Origin: Akkermansia sp.
Lineage (GTDB): Bacteria > Verrucomicrobiota > Verrucomicrobiia > Verrucomicrobiales > Akkermansiaceae
Direction: 5' to 3'
DNA: 64,000 nt
Assembly: GCA_024405435.1 (NCBI GenBank)
Contig: JAKSOU010000002.1
Location: 1 to 64,000, forward strand
Below, piece by piece: positions 1 through 9,887 of this stretch. The notes under the pieces were generated by a model that saw only the letters and a list, made by a program, of their open reading frames with translations, was not told the DNA's origin and searched no databases. Every line of letters starts with the position of its first letter. The stretch's first letter is position 1. The position numbers and the translations under genes are program-made.

Positions 1-283
1 CCGCGTAGTTGGTGTAGCCCACCATGTTCTGGCCGCGCAGCAGCATCATGTGCGGCGTTTTGGGCGCCAGGCGCTTCAGCGTGTCCAGGCGCTCGAACGG
101 CAGCTCGCCCAGGAAGCGCAGCCCGGCGTCGATGGACGCGCCGCCCCAGGTCTCCAGCGCGGAGAAGCCCATGGTGTCCAGGATGGGTGCGATTTCGAGC
201 ATCTGCTCGGTTGACATGCGGGTGGCGGCCAGCGACTGGTGGCCGTCGCGGAGTACGGTGCAATTGAATGTTGCGGGTTGCAT
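1..283 (-). CDS. Pyruvate/oxaloacetate carboxyltransferase subunit, 5' part only
   Basis: This is the N-terminal 94 codons of a gene that runs off the left edge of the window. The product starts MQPATFNCTVLRDGHQS and shows three signatures of the carboxyltransferase domain of pyruvate carboxylase subunit B and the oxaloacetate decarboxylase alpha chain: RDGHQS (residues 12-17, metal and substrate pocket), ALETWGG (42-48) and LLRGQN (81-86). The family moves carboxyl groups between biotin and pyruvate/oxaloacetate in the cytoplasm. Because the C-terminal half is missing, I cannot tell whether a biotinyl domain is fused or which direction the reaction runs. The start is the only ATG before the conserved block. 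Confidence 0.85.
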   Translation of the reverse strand, partial: MQPATFNCTVLRDGHQSLAATRMSTEQMLEIAPILDTMGFSALETWGGASIDAGLRFLGELPFERLDTLKRLAPKTPHMMLLRGQNMVGYTNYA

Positions 284-360
284 ATTGATGTAGAGTTAAA
301 TGGTCTGCCGCGCGTTGTGCGCGGTATTAAGGGATACACTACCAGAAACGCGGCGGCGCG

Positions 361-2295
361 TCAAGGAAGAATTGCGTTCGGCACAGGCGCGGGCGCCGCG
401 GCGGGCCTTTTGGGCTGGGGTTTGGGTGCGGGGAAGGCGTGGGGGTAGAATTTCATGGCGCGGGGCAGGGCGGCCTGGATGCCCTCCCGCGTGGTGCGGA
501 TGCCGGCCTCGCCATCGAAATTCACGGCGCGGCGGAAGATGTTGTGGTCCGTGCCGAACACCATGTAGCGGTGGATGAGGAAGCGGTCTTCCGTGCAGCC
601 CACCTTGGCCTCCTCCACGGTGAAGGCGGCCTGGTAGTCGGAGGCGGCCAGGGTTTCCAGCATGGGCGGCGTGTTGTAGCCGCCGGGGAAGCAGTACGTG
701 GAGCAGGCGCCGAACAGCTCCAGCAGCTTGGCGCGGGAGGACAGGAACTCCACCTGCAGCTGGTTTTTGTACTGCTCGGATTCCATGGCGTAGCGCCGCC
801 ACTTCTTGGGGTACAGGTGGTTCACGGAGTGGCTGCCGATGGTGGCGCCGCAGCGCTGCATGGCCTGGATCTGGCGCACCGTCATGGAATCCCCCTGCAC
901 ATCGATGTAGCTGGTGTAGAGGAACATGGTGAACGGGTAGCCGTACGCCCGCAGCACCGGGAAGGCATCCGTGTACACGCTCTTCCAGCCGTCGTCTATG
1001 GTGATGAGCACGCAGCGCTCCGGCAGGCGGCGCGTGCCGTTGAGCCATTCCAAAAAGTCCTGCATGGTGACGACACTCAGCCCGGCATCTTTGATGTACT
1101 GCATCTGCTGGCAGAATTCGGAGGTGTGCATGCGCATCTCCGTGGCGGGCTTGGTGTTGCTGAAGTTGTGGTAGCCGAGCACGGCCACGCGGGTGCGCTC
1201 CCGCTCCACCAGGGGCGCGGCGAAACGGCTGGTCACCCAGTCCCCATCCGGCGTGCGGCGCCCCAGGTTCTCGTAGACGGGTGTCACCGCGGGGTAGGCA
1301 TCCTGCGCGTCGGGCGCGGCCACAGGCTCCGGCAGCGGCTCGTCCACTTCCTCCGCCACGTCGTCGTCCTGGAAGGCCTCCGGCACCGGAACGGGTGCGG
1401 GTTCTGGAAGAGGCGTGGGCTCTGCAATGGGCGTGGGTTCCGGTTCCGGCTGCACCGGTTCCGGCTCCTGCTCCTGCGTGTCGGGGGGCGGCGGGGTGTC
1501 GCCAAAATCCACGGCGCGGGTGAAGGAGGAGGCATCCACCACCATATACCTGTGCTGGCGCATGGCGGGGGTGGCCTTGGAATCCTTGCCGCTCTGCATG
1601 CTGAACGCCAGGCGGATGCCGAAGGAGGGCAGGGCGTGCGCCAGGTTGTCCTCCGCAATCCCGCGCGGGTAGGAGAACGCGCGGCAGGCGTGGAACGCGG
1701 CCCCGATGCAGCGCATGGAGTTGCCTAGCTCACGTTCCGCCAGCGCTGAAAAGTCGTCCGTGCCGGAAAGGGCCGCGAACTGCCAGTCATAGCTCTCCGG
1801 GCGGTTCATGGTGTGGCTGCCGATTTCCGCGCCGTTCATGGCCATCTCCTGCAACTGCTGCAGTGTGGCGCGCTCGCTGTCGCCCATCGCAAAGTTGCGC
1901 CCGTCCACGAATATCACAAAGGGGTACTTGCGCTCCCGCAGGATCGGGTACGCCACCTCGTACGCATCCCGGTCCGCCTCGTCCAGCGTGATGAGCACGC
2001 AGCCCGCAGGTAGCGTGCGCCGACCCTGCCGCCAGTCCAGGTACGCCTGCAGGGATATCGGCCGCAGCCCTTGCTCCTTCAGGTAGTCCATCTGCCGCGC
2101 AAACTCCGCCGCTCCCATCGTGCCCGGCGCGCCGTCCGCGCTGAACCTGCCGTAGCCCAGCACTGCCACGCGCTCCTGCCGCGCCTGTGTGGCCGCGCCT
2201 GTGGGCGCATGGGATGTTGCGGGCCCGGACTGCGGCTCTGCCGCAGCCATCAGCGGCAGCATCGCCAAACACGCCTGGAGCATCCACGCCTTCAT
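361..2295 (-). CDS. Secreted protein with two polysaccharide-deacetylase (NodB-like) domains
   Basis: The 644-residue product has a signal peptide (residues 1-19), a first NodB-like domain (about 42-265), a proline/glutamate-rich linker (about 268-335) and a second NodB-like domain (about 368-620). The second domain keeps the metal and catalytic motifs: IDDGW (433-437) and HSVNH (489-493). The first reads LDEAD (104-108) and HTMNR (161-165), so the second Asp of the DD pair is Glu and the second metal His is Arg; it is probably inactive or structural. The family removes N- or O-acetyl groups from polysaccharides or peptidoglycan. Likely location is the periplasm or cell surface. A promoter nearly touching the ATG supports the start. 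The substrate cannot be read from the sequence. Confidence 0.85.
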   Translation of the reverse strand: MKAWMLQACLAMLPLMAAAEPQSGPATSHAPTGAATQARQERVAVLGYGRFSADGAPGTMGAAEFARQMDYLKEQGLRPISLQAYLDWRQGRRTLPAGCVLITLDEADRDAYEVAYPILRERKYPFVIFVDGRNFAMGDSERATLQQLQEMAMNGAEIGSHTMNRPESYDWQFAALSGTDDFSALAERELGNSMRCIGAAFHACRAFSYPRGIAEDNLAHALPSFGIRLAFSMQSGKDSKATPAMRQHRYMVVDASSFTRAVDFGDTPPPPDTQEQEPEPVQPEPEPTPIAEPTPLPEPAPVPVPEAFQDDDVAEEVDEPLPEPVAAPDAQDAYPAVTPVYENLGRRTPDGDWVTSRFAAPLVERERTRVAVLGYHNFSNTKPATEMRMHTSEFCQQMQYIKDAGLSVVTMQDFLEWLNGTRRLPERCVLITIDDGWKSVYTDAFPVLRAYGYPFTMFLYTSYIDVQGDSMTVRQIQAMQRCGATIGSHSVNHLYPKKWRRYAMESEQYKNQLQVEFLSSRAKLLELFGACSTYCFPGGYNTPPMLETLAASDYQAAFTVEEAKVGCTEDRFLIHRYMVFGTDHNIFRRAVNFDGEAGIRTTREGIQAALPRAMKFYPHAFPAPKPQPKRPAAAPAPVPNAILP

Positions 2296-2304
2296 GCGCG
2301 CTCA

Positions 2305-2332
2305 ATTTTACCCCTATCCTGTGTTTGTTCAA
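2305..2332 (-). promoter_or_regulatory. Sigma70-like promoter of the two-domain deacetylase
   Basis: On the minus strand, TTGAAC (2332-2327) and TAAAAT (2310-2305) are separated by 16 bp. Only 9 nt lie between the -10 box and the ATG at 2295, so the transcript would be leaderless or nearly so. Confidence 0.6.
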
Positions 2333-2423
2333 GCCAAATGTTTAAGGAATGTGAAACAATTTTCGCGCGCAGCGCATCCATCCGTTTACGAACGCGGGCG
2401 GAATTTGGGTTGTCAAGCCCTGC

Positions 2424-2954
2424 ATGTTTATACGGGCATTGGCAAACTATTGCAGGGACCTGTTCCACGGGAACGGGAAGAGGATGCGGCGCATGGTGAA
2501 CACGGCGCCGCAGCGCGGGGTGGACCTGGCCGCCTACATGGGGCGCTGGTACGAGCAGGCGCGCTACGACCACGCCTTCGAGCGCGGCCTGGAGCGCGTG
2601 TTCTCGGACTACACCCTGCTGGCGGACGGCTGGGTGAGGGTCAGCAACAGCGGGCGCGGGGCAGACGGCAGGCGGCACCGCGCCGTGGGCATGGCCAGCA
2701 GCCCGCGGGGCGACGGCCGGCTGTGGGTGTCCTTTGTGCCGCCGTATTCCTGGTTCACGGCGCCGTACCACATCCTGTACGCCACGGAGGGGTACACGGG
2801 GGCGGTGGTATCCGGTGAGGACGACCGCTACCTGTGGCTGCTCACGCGGGAGCGGCATCCCGGGCGGGAGCTGATGCAGCGGCTGCTGGCCGAGGCGCGT
2901 GAGCGCGGGTTCGACACCGCGCGCCTGCACTACACGGCGCAGAGCGGGGACTAG
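2424..2954 (+). CDS. Bacterial lipocalin (Blc-like)
   Basis: The protein has up to 176 residues. The lipocalin hallmark GRWYE (residues 40-44) follows VDLAAYM, and the alternating beta-strand pattern, the FSDYTLLADGWVRVSN stretch and the late RYLWLLTRE strand match Blc-type lipocalins, which bind fatty acids or lysophospholipids. Family members are usually outer-membrane lipoproteins, but no lipobox or clear signal peptide is visible here. The start is uncertain: ATG 2424 gives the longest form, while ATG codons at 2484 and 2493 would remove a poorly conserved N-terminus. The stop overlaps the stop of the convergent barrel gene within the palindromic tetramer CTAG. Confidence 0.75.
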   Translation: MFIRALANYCRDLFHGNGKRMRRMVNTAPQRGVDLAAYMGRWYEQARYDHAFERGLERVFSDYTLLADGWVRVSNSGRGADGRRHRAVGMASSPRGDGRLWVSFVPPYSWFTAPYHILYATEGYTGAVVSGEDDRYLWLLTRERHPGRELMQRLLAEARERGFDTARLHYTAQSGD

Positions 2955-3850
2955 AAGCGGAAATCAAGCGCGGCGGCGGCGTACACGCCAGTGCCGTAGT
3001 GGTGCTTGCCCAGGGTTTTCTTGTTAGCGTTGAAGCGGCAGAATTCCGCGGTGGTGACAACGGGCATGCCCACGGAGGTGGAAAGCACGCGCCTGCTTTG
3101 GCCCTCGCGGGAGAAATCCCACTCCTCCGTGGCCCCGGCCACCAGCGAGCGCACGCGGAAGATGCGCGTGTCGCCGCCATCCGTGGCCACCGCCCAGGAG
3201 CCGCCGGACCCCGCCGCGAACAACCCTGCAGACCACCCGCTCCCCAGGTTGCGCATCACCGTGAGCTTCCCGCCTCCCAGCTTCAGGCGCCAGTTCTCGT
3301 TGGGCGTCCACTCGCAGGAGAAGGCGGGGATGACGCACCAGGAGAACATGCGCGGCGCCAGCACCACGCCGAAGCCATACGAGAAATGCTCGCTGGATTT
3401 GATCTTGTACTGGAACATGCCGTTCAGGCTCCAGGCGCGGTTCCATTTCACGAAATCCGTGGCCAGGGTGGGGGCCAGGGCCGCAATCATGCTGTTCCCG
3501 CTCTTGAAGCGGTGGATAACCGTGCAGGGCAGGGCGAAATTGTACAGCTCGCGCTTGCGCAGGTCGAAGCCCCCCGCGTGCATGTGCGTTATCTCCGAAT
3601 CCAGCGACAAGCTGAACTTCCAGTCGCGGTAGCCGCTGCGGCTCGTGTCGGACAGCTGCAGGTTCAGCTCGTATTTCTGCATGGCCAGGGAGTGGGCGCC
3701 GTGCCGCTCGTGCAGGTACGAGAACATCTCGAACGTGCACGCCGTGGGCAGAACTCCCGTGGAAGGAAAATGGTACGTCAAGCCGGTGGTGGCGGCTTGG
3801 GCCACTCCAGCCACCGTCAACAGGATAGATGCAAACGCAGCGGGCTTCAT
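2951..3850 (-). CDS. Putative outer-membrane beta-barrel protein (DUF6268-like)
   Basis: This is a 299-residue exported protein: a signal peptide ending near AGVAQA, then long amphipathic strands with alternating aromatic and polar residues, and a C-terminal ALDFRF whose final Phe is typical of barrels inserted by the BAM machinery. The overall pattern resembles uncharacterised outer-membrane barrels annotated in Bacteroidota and Verrucomicrobiota. No substrate is indicated. I take the ATG at 3850 rather than an upstream in-frame GTG because a promoter sits 6 nt before this ATG. Confidence 0.6.
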   Translation of the reverse strand: MKPAAFASILLTVAGVAQAATTGLTYHFPSTGVLPTACTFEMFSYLHERHGAHSLAMQKYELNLQLSDTSRSGYRDWKFSLSLDSEITHMHAGGFDLRKRELYNFALPCTVIHRFKSGNSMIAALAPTLATDFVKWNRAWSLNGMFQYKIKSSEHFSYGFGVVLAPRMFSWCVIPAFSCEWTPNENWRLKLGGGKLTVMRNLGSGWSAGLFAAGSGGSWAVATDGGDTRIFRVRSLVAGATEEWDFSREGQSRRVLSTSVGMPVVTTAEFCRFNANKKTLGKHHYGTGVYAAAALDFRF

Positions 3851-3856
3851 GACCAC

Positions 3857-3885
3857 ACGCTAGCAGAGTGCACGCGCAAAATCAA
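3857..3885 (-). promoter_or_regulatory. Promoter of the outer-membrane barrel gene
   Basis: On the minus strand, TTGATT (3885-3880), a 17-bp spacer and TAGCGT (3862-3857) end 6 nt before the ATG at 3850. This arrangement implies a leaderless mRNA. Confidence 0.55.
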
Positions 3886-3917
3886 GCCCCGCCCGCGGCA
3901 GCGCGCCTAGGAGACGC

Positions 3918-4556
3918 CTAGGAGAGCTCCCAGCCGTTCGGCGGGGGGCATTGGCCCACCCGCACGCTGGCCATCCCCGCCGCGGCCGCGGCGCGCAGCC
4001 CGGGTTCCCCGTCCTCGAACACCACGCAGTCTTGCGGATCCACACCCATGAGCTCCGCGCAGCGCAGGAAGATGTCCGGTGCGGGCTTGCCGCGCCCCGG
4101 CGGCACATCGTCCGGGGTGACGATGATGGGGAACCAATCCCGCATGCCGGCGGAGCCGAGGGTTTCCAGCGGACCGGGCATGATGCTTCCGGTGCCGATG
4201 GCGTAGGGGATGCCGCGCCCGCGCAGCGTGAGCACCAGGTCCCGCATTTCCGGGATGGCGGGCAGCTGCTCCGTTTGCAGCAGGTGGGTGTAGCACTCGC
4301 GCTTGTACAGGGCCACCGCCTCCGCATCCATGTCGAGGTTGTACAGGCGGTTGAGGTCGCGCACGATGTCTGGCGCGGCCATGCCGCCGTGGGCGGTGAA
4401 CTCCGGCCACAGGAAGGCGTGCGTGGGCGCGCCGTGCCTTGCCAGCGCCATGCGCCAGGCGCGGTAGTGGGTGGGCATGCTGTCCACCAGCGTGCCGTCC
4501 AGGTCAAAGATGTACCCGCCGTAGAGGCGGCCCGGCAATTCCACGCGCGCAGTCAT
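3918..4556 (-). CDS. HAD-superfamily phosphatase (beta-phosphoglucomutase/CbbY-like)
   Basis: The product is a 212-residue cytoplasmic protein. Catalytic motif I is DLDGT (residues 18-22). It also has a cap domain, motif II in AIGTGS, the Lys of GKPAPDIF and the metal-binding acidic pair in VFEDGEPG, as in subclass IA HAD hydrolases. These enzymes dephosphorylate or isomerise small phosphorylated metabolites; the substrate is not predictable. The start is fixed by an ATGA overlap with the upstream ktrA stop codon, so the two genes are translationally coupled in a ktrB-ktrA-HAD operon. A longer reading frame starting inside ktrA is not credible. Confidence 0.85.
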   Translation of the reverse strand: MTARVELPGRLYGGYIFDLDGTLVDSMPTHYRAWRMALARHGAPTHAFLWPEFTAHGGMAAPDIVRDLNRLYNLDMDAEAVALYKRECYTHLLQTEQLPAIPEMRDLVLTLRGRGIPYAIGTGSIMPGPLETLGSAGMRDWFPIIVTPDDVPPGRGKPAPDIFLRCAELMGVDPQDCVVFEDGEPGLRAAAAAGMASVRVGQCPPPNGWELS

Positions 4557-5260
4557 TGCAGGTCGAACTCCTCCACGAATGCCTTCAGGTCCGCGTCCTT
4601 GCCGAACAGCACCAGGATATCGCACGCCTGGAACTCCAGGCTGGCCTCCGGCGTGTCGATGACGGGCGATTCCGGCGCGGGCAGCACGTTGTCTGTGGCG
4701 GCTTTCTCCACGGGCTTGCCGCGGCGCACGGTGAGCAGGTTGAGACGGTAGTCCTGGCGAAGGCCCACCTCGGAGAGCTTCTTGCCTACCCAGGCCGCCG
4801 GCAGCCTCACTTCCGCCAGGGAGTGCGTGGCGTCGATGCGCCGCAGGTTCACCATCCCCTCGTTCACCAGGCGGTCGCCGAGCTGCTGCGCGGCCACCTC
4901 CTCCACGCGGAAGACATTGTTGACGCCGATGAGCTTCAGCACGCTGTTCTGCAGGTCGTTCACGTTGCGGACGTACAGGTTCTTGGCACCCATCTGCTTA
5001 AGCTGGGCGGTGATGAGGATGTTGCGCTCGTACTGCTCGCCAACGGTGACGATGACGCATGTGTCGTCGTCCGTCAGGTCGAGCTGTTCGAGCACGCGGC
5101 TATCGGTGGCATCGCCGATGAGGGGATTTGCCACGAGGTCTTTGATGGGTGTGATGTTGGCTTCCCGGATATCCAGGGCCGTTACATCGTATCCGTGTTC
5201 CGAAAGGAAGAGCGCGAGGGCGCGCCCGAACTGTCCGATGCCTATGATAACGAATTTCAT
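4553..5260 (-). CDS. ktrA: K+ uptake regulatory subunit KtrA/TrkA (RCK domains)
   Basis: This 235-residue cytoplasmic protein gates the membrane subunit encoded just upstream. The RCK-N Rossmann fold has GIGQFG (residues 7-12) and the acidic residue at the end of strand 2 (D30, in VTALDI), which binds nucleotide. The RCK-C domain spans about 140-235 and carries an unusual insertion rich in Pro, Glu and Thr (roughly 180-212) before the final strand. In the family, ATP/ADP or NAD(H) binding controls K+ flux. The gene lies 15 bp downstream of ktrB and overlaps the HAD phosphatase gene by 4 bp. Confidence 0.92.
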   Translation of the reverse strand: MKFVIIGIGQFGRALALFLSEHGYDVTALDIREANITPIKDLVANPLIGDATDSRVLEQLDLTDDDTCVIVTVGEQYERNILITAQLKQMGAKNLYVRNVNDLQNSVLKLIGVNNVFRVEEVAAQQLGDRLVNEGMVNLRRIDATHSLAEVRLPAAWVGKKLSEVGLRQDYRLNLLTVRRGKPVEKAATDNVLPAPESPVIDTPEASLEFQACDILVLFGKDADLKAFVEEFDLQ

Positions 5261-5275
5261 GGTCTTTCAGGTGGG

Positions 5276-7060
5276 TTAATTAAGGGGAAGCCTGGTTTCC
5301 GGGTGCCGCAGCGGTGCGGGGTCCTTCTGCTTGATGAAGATGAGCATGAAGGTGAACATGCCCACGCGGCCGAAGAGCATGCTCAGCGAGACGATGCAGC
5401 GGGAAAGCGGGGAAAGCTGCGGCGCCACGCCCAAATCAAATCCGGTGGTGGTGTACGCGCTCACCTCCATGAAGAGCATCTTGAACGGTCCCTGCGGGTC
5501 TGCCGCTATCTTCGGCTCCAGCAGCAGCAGCAGCATGGTGGCGAGCACTATCAGGAAGATGGAAAGCACCACGGTGGCCATGGCTCGCTCCACCGTGGCG
5601 CGGGCAATGCGGCGCCCGTGCATCTCCACATCCTGCTGGCCGCGCAGCACGCGCCATATCTCCAGCAGGCACAGGCACAGCACCGGCGCAAACACACCGC
5701 CGCCCGTGCCCGCAGGGTTGCCGCCCACGAACATCATCACGCACATGAACATCTTGTACACCGGCCCATATGCTCCGATATCCGTCAGGTTGAACCCGGC
5801 TGAGCGGCTCACGGAGTTCCACAGGGCCTCCCACACATTGTGCGCGCTCGCTGCATGTGCGCAGGGCTCCAGCAATCCCAACAGGGAGAACCCCAACGTG
5901 CCCAACACCAGCACTGCAAGCGTCACGCGCAGGACCAGCCAGGAGTGCGTGCTCCAACGGCGTGGAAGGAATTTGTGTGCCATGCGCCGGCGCAGGCGCT
6001 GCAGCGCCTCCAGGTACACGCCGAATCCCAGCGTGCCCACCAGCATCATGGTTATCATCACGCCCTGCACGCCGAAACAACCCTGCACGCCCGGGTGGCT
6101 CATGCCATCCGGGAAGAGCGTGATACCCGCGTTGCAGAAGGCGGAAACGGCGTGGAACACGGCGTATCCAATCAATTGCTCCTGTGGGATTCCCGCCGCC
6201 CCCCGCCACAGGAAGTACAGAAACACGGCCCCCACCAGCTCCGTGACCAGGGTCACGCTGAACACCGTCTTGAGCAGTAGGCGCATGTTCACGCCCTGCT
6301 GGTCCAGCACGCTGGACATGGTCATGCTGTCGCGCACGGCCAGGCGGCGGCCCAGCATGAGCAGCACCATGTAGGTGAAGGTCATCACGCCCACGGCGCC
6401 CACCTGGATATCGATGAGCAGCACCACCTTCCCCGGCGTGGTGAAGGTTTGCGCCATGTTCACGCAGTCCAGCCCCGTGATGGAGGTGGCGGACGCGCAG
6501 GAGAACAGCGCCTCCGTGAGGGAAATGGGGTGGTGCGTGGCACCCGGCGTCAGCATCACAAGCGTGCTGATGAACACCAGGGCCAGCATGTAGGTGAAGA
6601 AGGAGACCGCAGGGCTCCACCAGGTGGCGTGTCCGCGCACAATGCTTTGGCGGTGCGCCCGTCGGCGCAGGAAGAAGCGGATGGCTGCAAACCCGCCGAT
6701 GCACAGGCAGCAGCCCGCCTGCACCCATTCCAGCCAAACGTGGAAATGCCCGGCGAACGGCAGGGCAAAGAGCGCGGCGGATGCCGCCACCACCGCCACC
6801 TGCACCCAAAGCAGGCGCCCCGGCACGCGCCGGAACGACAGCTCCCTGGCAAAGTGCGCCAGCACCGCGGCCGCGTTGAACCACACCAGCCCGCACAACA
6901 TCATGTAAGAGCCGCGGATGAAGTGCTGCTGCGGGTCATCGTTCCCGGCAGGTTGGAAAAACACTATCCAAAGCAGGACAAACAGGACAAGCGCGCCGGA
7001 GATGATTTCCGGCAGCTCAAGCACGCGGTTGTGCCTTTCCCTGTGGTGGCTGAGCGCCAT
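5276..7060 (-). CDS. ktrB: K+ transporter membrane subunit KtrB/TrkH family
   Basis: The product is a 594-residue inner-membrane protein. Four pore-loop motifs of the Trk/Ktr superfamily are visible in order: ATSITGLDCVN, FCNAGITLF, SRSAGFNLTDIG and AYTTTGFDLG. Each supplies the filter glycine. The core begins near residue 145; the first 140 or so residues add three or four extra membrane spans not found in the shortest KtrB proteins. It forms a K+ uptake system with the adjacent RCK protein. A promoter 9 nt from the ATG supports the start. Confidence 0.92.
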   Translation of the reverse strand: MALSHHRERHNRVLELPEIISGALVLFVLLWIVFFQPAGNDDPQQHFIRGSYMMLCGLVWFNAAAVLAHFARELSFRRVPGRLLWVQVAVVAASAALFALPFAGHFHVWLEWVQAGCCLCIGGFAAIRFFLRRRAHRQSIVRGHATWWSPAVSFFTYMLALVFISTLVMLTPGATHHPISLTEALFSCASATSITGLDCVNMAQTFTTPGKVVLLIDIQVGAVGVMTFTYMVLLMLGRRLAVRDSMTMSSVLDQQGVNMRLLLKTVFSVTLVTELVGAVFLYFLWRGAAGIPQEQLIGYAVFHAVSAFCNAGITLFPDGMSHPGVQGCFGVQGVMITMMLVGTLGFGVYLEALQRLRRRMAHKFLPRRWSTHSWLVLRVTLAVLVLGTLGFSLLGLLEPCAHAASAHNVWEALWNSVSRSAGFNLTDIGAYGPVYKMFMCVMMFVGGNPAGTGGGVFAPVLCLCLLEIWRVLRGQQDVEMHGRRIARATVERAMATVVLSIFLIVLATMLLLLLEPKIAADPQGPFKMLFMEVSAYTTTGFDLGVAPQLSPLSRCIVSLSMLFGRVGMFTFMLIFIKQKDPAPLRHPETRLPLN

Positions 7061-7069
7061 AGCGCGCGA

Positions 7070-7098
7070 ATGCTACCACATTCCATTCACCATGGCAA
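7070..7098 (-). promoter_or_regulatory. Promoter of the ktrB-ktrA-HAD operon
   Basis: On the minus strand, TTGCCA (7098-7093), a 17-bp spacer and TAGCAT (7075-7070) lie 9 nt before the ktrB ATG. It belongs to the near-leaderless promoter class seen throughout the window. Confidence 0.6.
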
Positions 7099-7127
7099 GC
7101 GTTATATCATGCCGCCCACGCTGCGCT

Positions 7128-7166
7128 GACCAAATCCTAATCCTCATCCTAATCCCGATCCTAATC
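7128..7166. repeat. Degenerate CCTAAT hexamer array
   Basis: Between lpxK and ktrB, CCTAAT-type hexamers occur four to five times in tandem with substitutions (CCTAAT, CCTCAT, CCCGAT). This is one orientation of the GGATTA array family that recurs near 20.9, 22.1, 22.5, 31.2 and 52.3 kb. No inverted partner is visible at this site. Confidence 0.7.
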
Positions 7167-8361
7167 ACAGCACGTCCCCCCACTCCGGTGCGGGCTTTTC
7201 ATCCGCTATGGAGCAGATGCGGTTGATCATGCGGTCCCACTTGTCGCGCCCCTCCAATATGTCGATTTCAATGCGCAGGAAGTAGATGGGCACGTCCATC
7301 TCGTTCGGCTCCAGGAAGCGCACGGCATCCTTTTCCGTGGTGATGATGGCATCCAGCGCGCGGTCTGCGCAGCGCTGCACAAAGGCCTCCAGCTCTTGCT
7401 GGTCGAACCAGTGGTGGTCGGGGTACCGGCGGCGTATCTCGATATTGGCACCCTGCTGCTCCACGAGTGTCTCGAAGCTCTCCGGGCGGGCGATGCCGCT
7501 GAGGCAGGCCACGTACTTGCCATTGAGGAAGGAGAGCTCCTTGCGCTCCCCGGTGAAGATGTTCTCCAGGTAGGCGGGGGCGTGGTTGGTGACGATGATG
7601 TCCGCCACACGGTTGTACTTGCGGATGGTGGCGATGAGCTCGTCCTGCGGCTTGCAGGCGCTCTTGGTGAGGATGATGTAGCTGGCGCGCTTGAGGCTGG
7701 TGCGGGGCTCCCGCATGGTGCCGCGCGGCAGCAGCGCCCCCGTGCCGAACGGGAACCCGCAGTCCACCAGCACGATGTCTATCTCGTGCCGCAGCTTCAG
7801 GTGCTGCATGCCGTCGTCCAGGATGAGGGTGTTGCAGCCCAGCTGCTCGATGGCGAAGATGCCGGACTTCACGCGGTCCTTGTCCACCAGCACGGCCACG
7901 CCGTCCAGGTTGCGCGCCAGCATGAACGGCTCGTCCCCGGCGTAGCGCGGGTCCAGCTTGCGGTTGGTGCCGTCGCTGGCAATCTTGGGGATGCGGCGCA
8001 GGCGGCGGCCGTCCTTGTCCAGCCACACCTGCGGGTGGTGCAGGGGCTTGCTCTTGTATCCGCGGGTGAGGATGGCGCACTTCCTGCCGCGGGCGGCGAG
8101 GGTGCGGGAGAGCAGCTCCACCACGGGGGTCTTGCCGGTGCCGCCGGCGGTGATGTTGCCCACGCTGATAGTGAGCGCGCCCAGGTAGTGGACGGTGAGG
8201 ATGCGGCGGCGGAAGAGGTAGAGGCGCAGGGCGGTGACGGCGCGGAAGCCCCAGGAGCCCACGCGCAGGATGCCGCGCATGGCCCACGCGCGGAAGCCGC
8301 GGGCGCGCCCGAATATCACATCGGTGCCCCACTCCTCCAGCTCCTCCGCGCGTGATTTCAT
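7165..8361 (-). CDS. lpxK: Tetraacyldisaccharide 4'-kinase
   Basis: LpxK phosphorylates the 4' position of the lipid A disaccharide at the inner face of the inner membrane. The 398-residue product has the Walker A loop GGTGKTP (residues 73-79), the family signature AGDEP (141-145) and LDDGMQH (181-187, usually DDGFQH). An N-terminal amphipathic/hydrophobic segment would anchor it to the membrane. The gene follows asnS by 16 bp and is probably co-transcribed with it. Its presence shows that the organism makes lipid A. Confidence 0.95.
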   Translation of the reverse strand: MKSRAEELEEWGTDVIFGRARGFRAWAMRGILRVGSWGFRAVTALRLYLFRRRILTVHYLGALTISVGNITAGGTGKTPVVELLSRTLAARGRKCAILTRGYKSKPLHHPQVWLDKDGRRLRRIPKIASDGTNRKLDPRYAGDEPFMLARNLDGVAVLVDKDRVKSGIFAIEQLGCNTLILDDGMQHLKLRHEIDIVLVDCGFPFGTGALLPRGTMREPRTSLKRASYIILTKSACKPQDELIATIRKYNRVADIIVTNHAPAYLENIFTGERKELSFLNGKYVACLSGIARPESFETLVEQQGANIEIRRRYPDHHWFDQQELEAFVQRCADRALDAIITTEKDAVRFLEPNEMDVPIYFLRIEIDILEGRDKWDRMINRICSIADEKPAPEWGDVL

Positions 8362-8377
8362 GGATCGGCCGCCGCGT

Positions 8378-9742
<1,365 letters not shown>

Positions 9743-9839
9743 AGATAATCTGCTTGTTACCCGCCATTCTACTACCGCACCCGCCCCGTGGCGAGAAAAA
9801 AAAGACGTTCCCGCGGCGCGGCATGCGGCGGGGAAAGGC

Positions 9840-9868
9840 TTGACGCGGGATGGGGACGGGTCTAGAAT
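9840..9868 (+). promoter_or_regulatory. Promoter of the His-rich protein gene
   Basis: TTGACG (9840-9845), a 17-bp spacer and TAGAAT (9863-9868) precede the His-rich gene. The -10 box contains the ATG at 9867, so translation more likely begins at ATG 9888, which leaves a leader of about 12 nt. Confidence 0.65.
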
Positions 9869-9887
9869 GAAAGGCGTGCAAGCGGTT

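Noticed and set aside
439-1728. Long open frames antisense to the deacetylase and other GC-rich genes
   Set aside because: They are mirror frames caused by high GC at third codon positions, with no signal or domain pattern; the minus-strand proteins have clear motifs.
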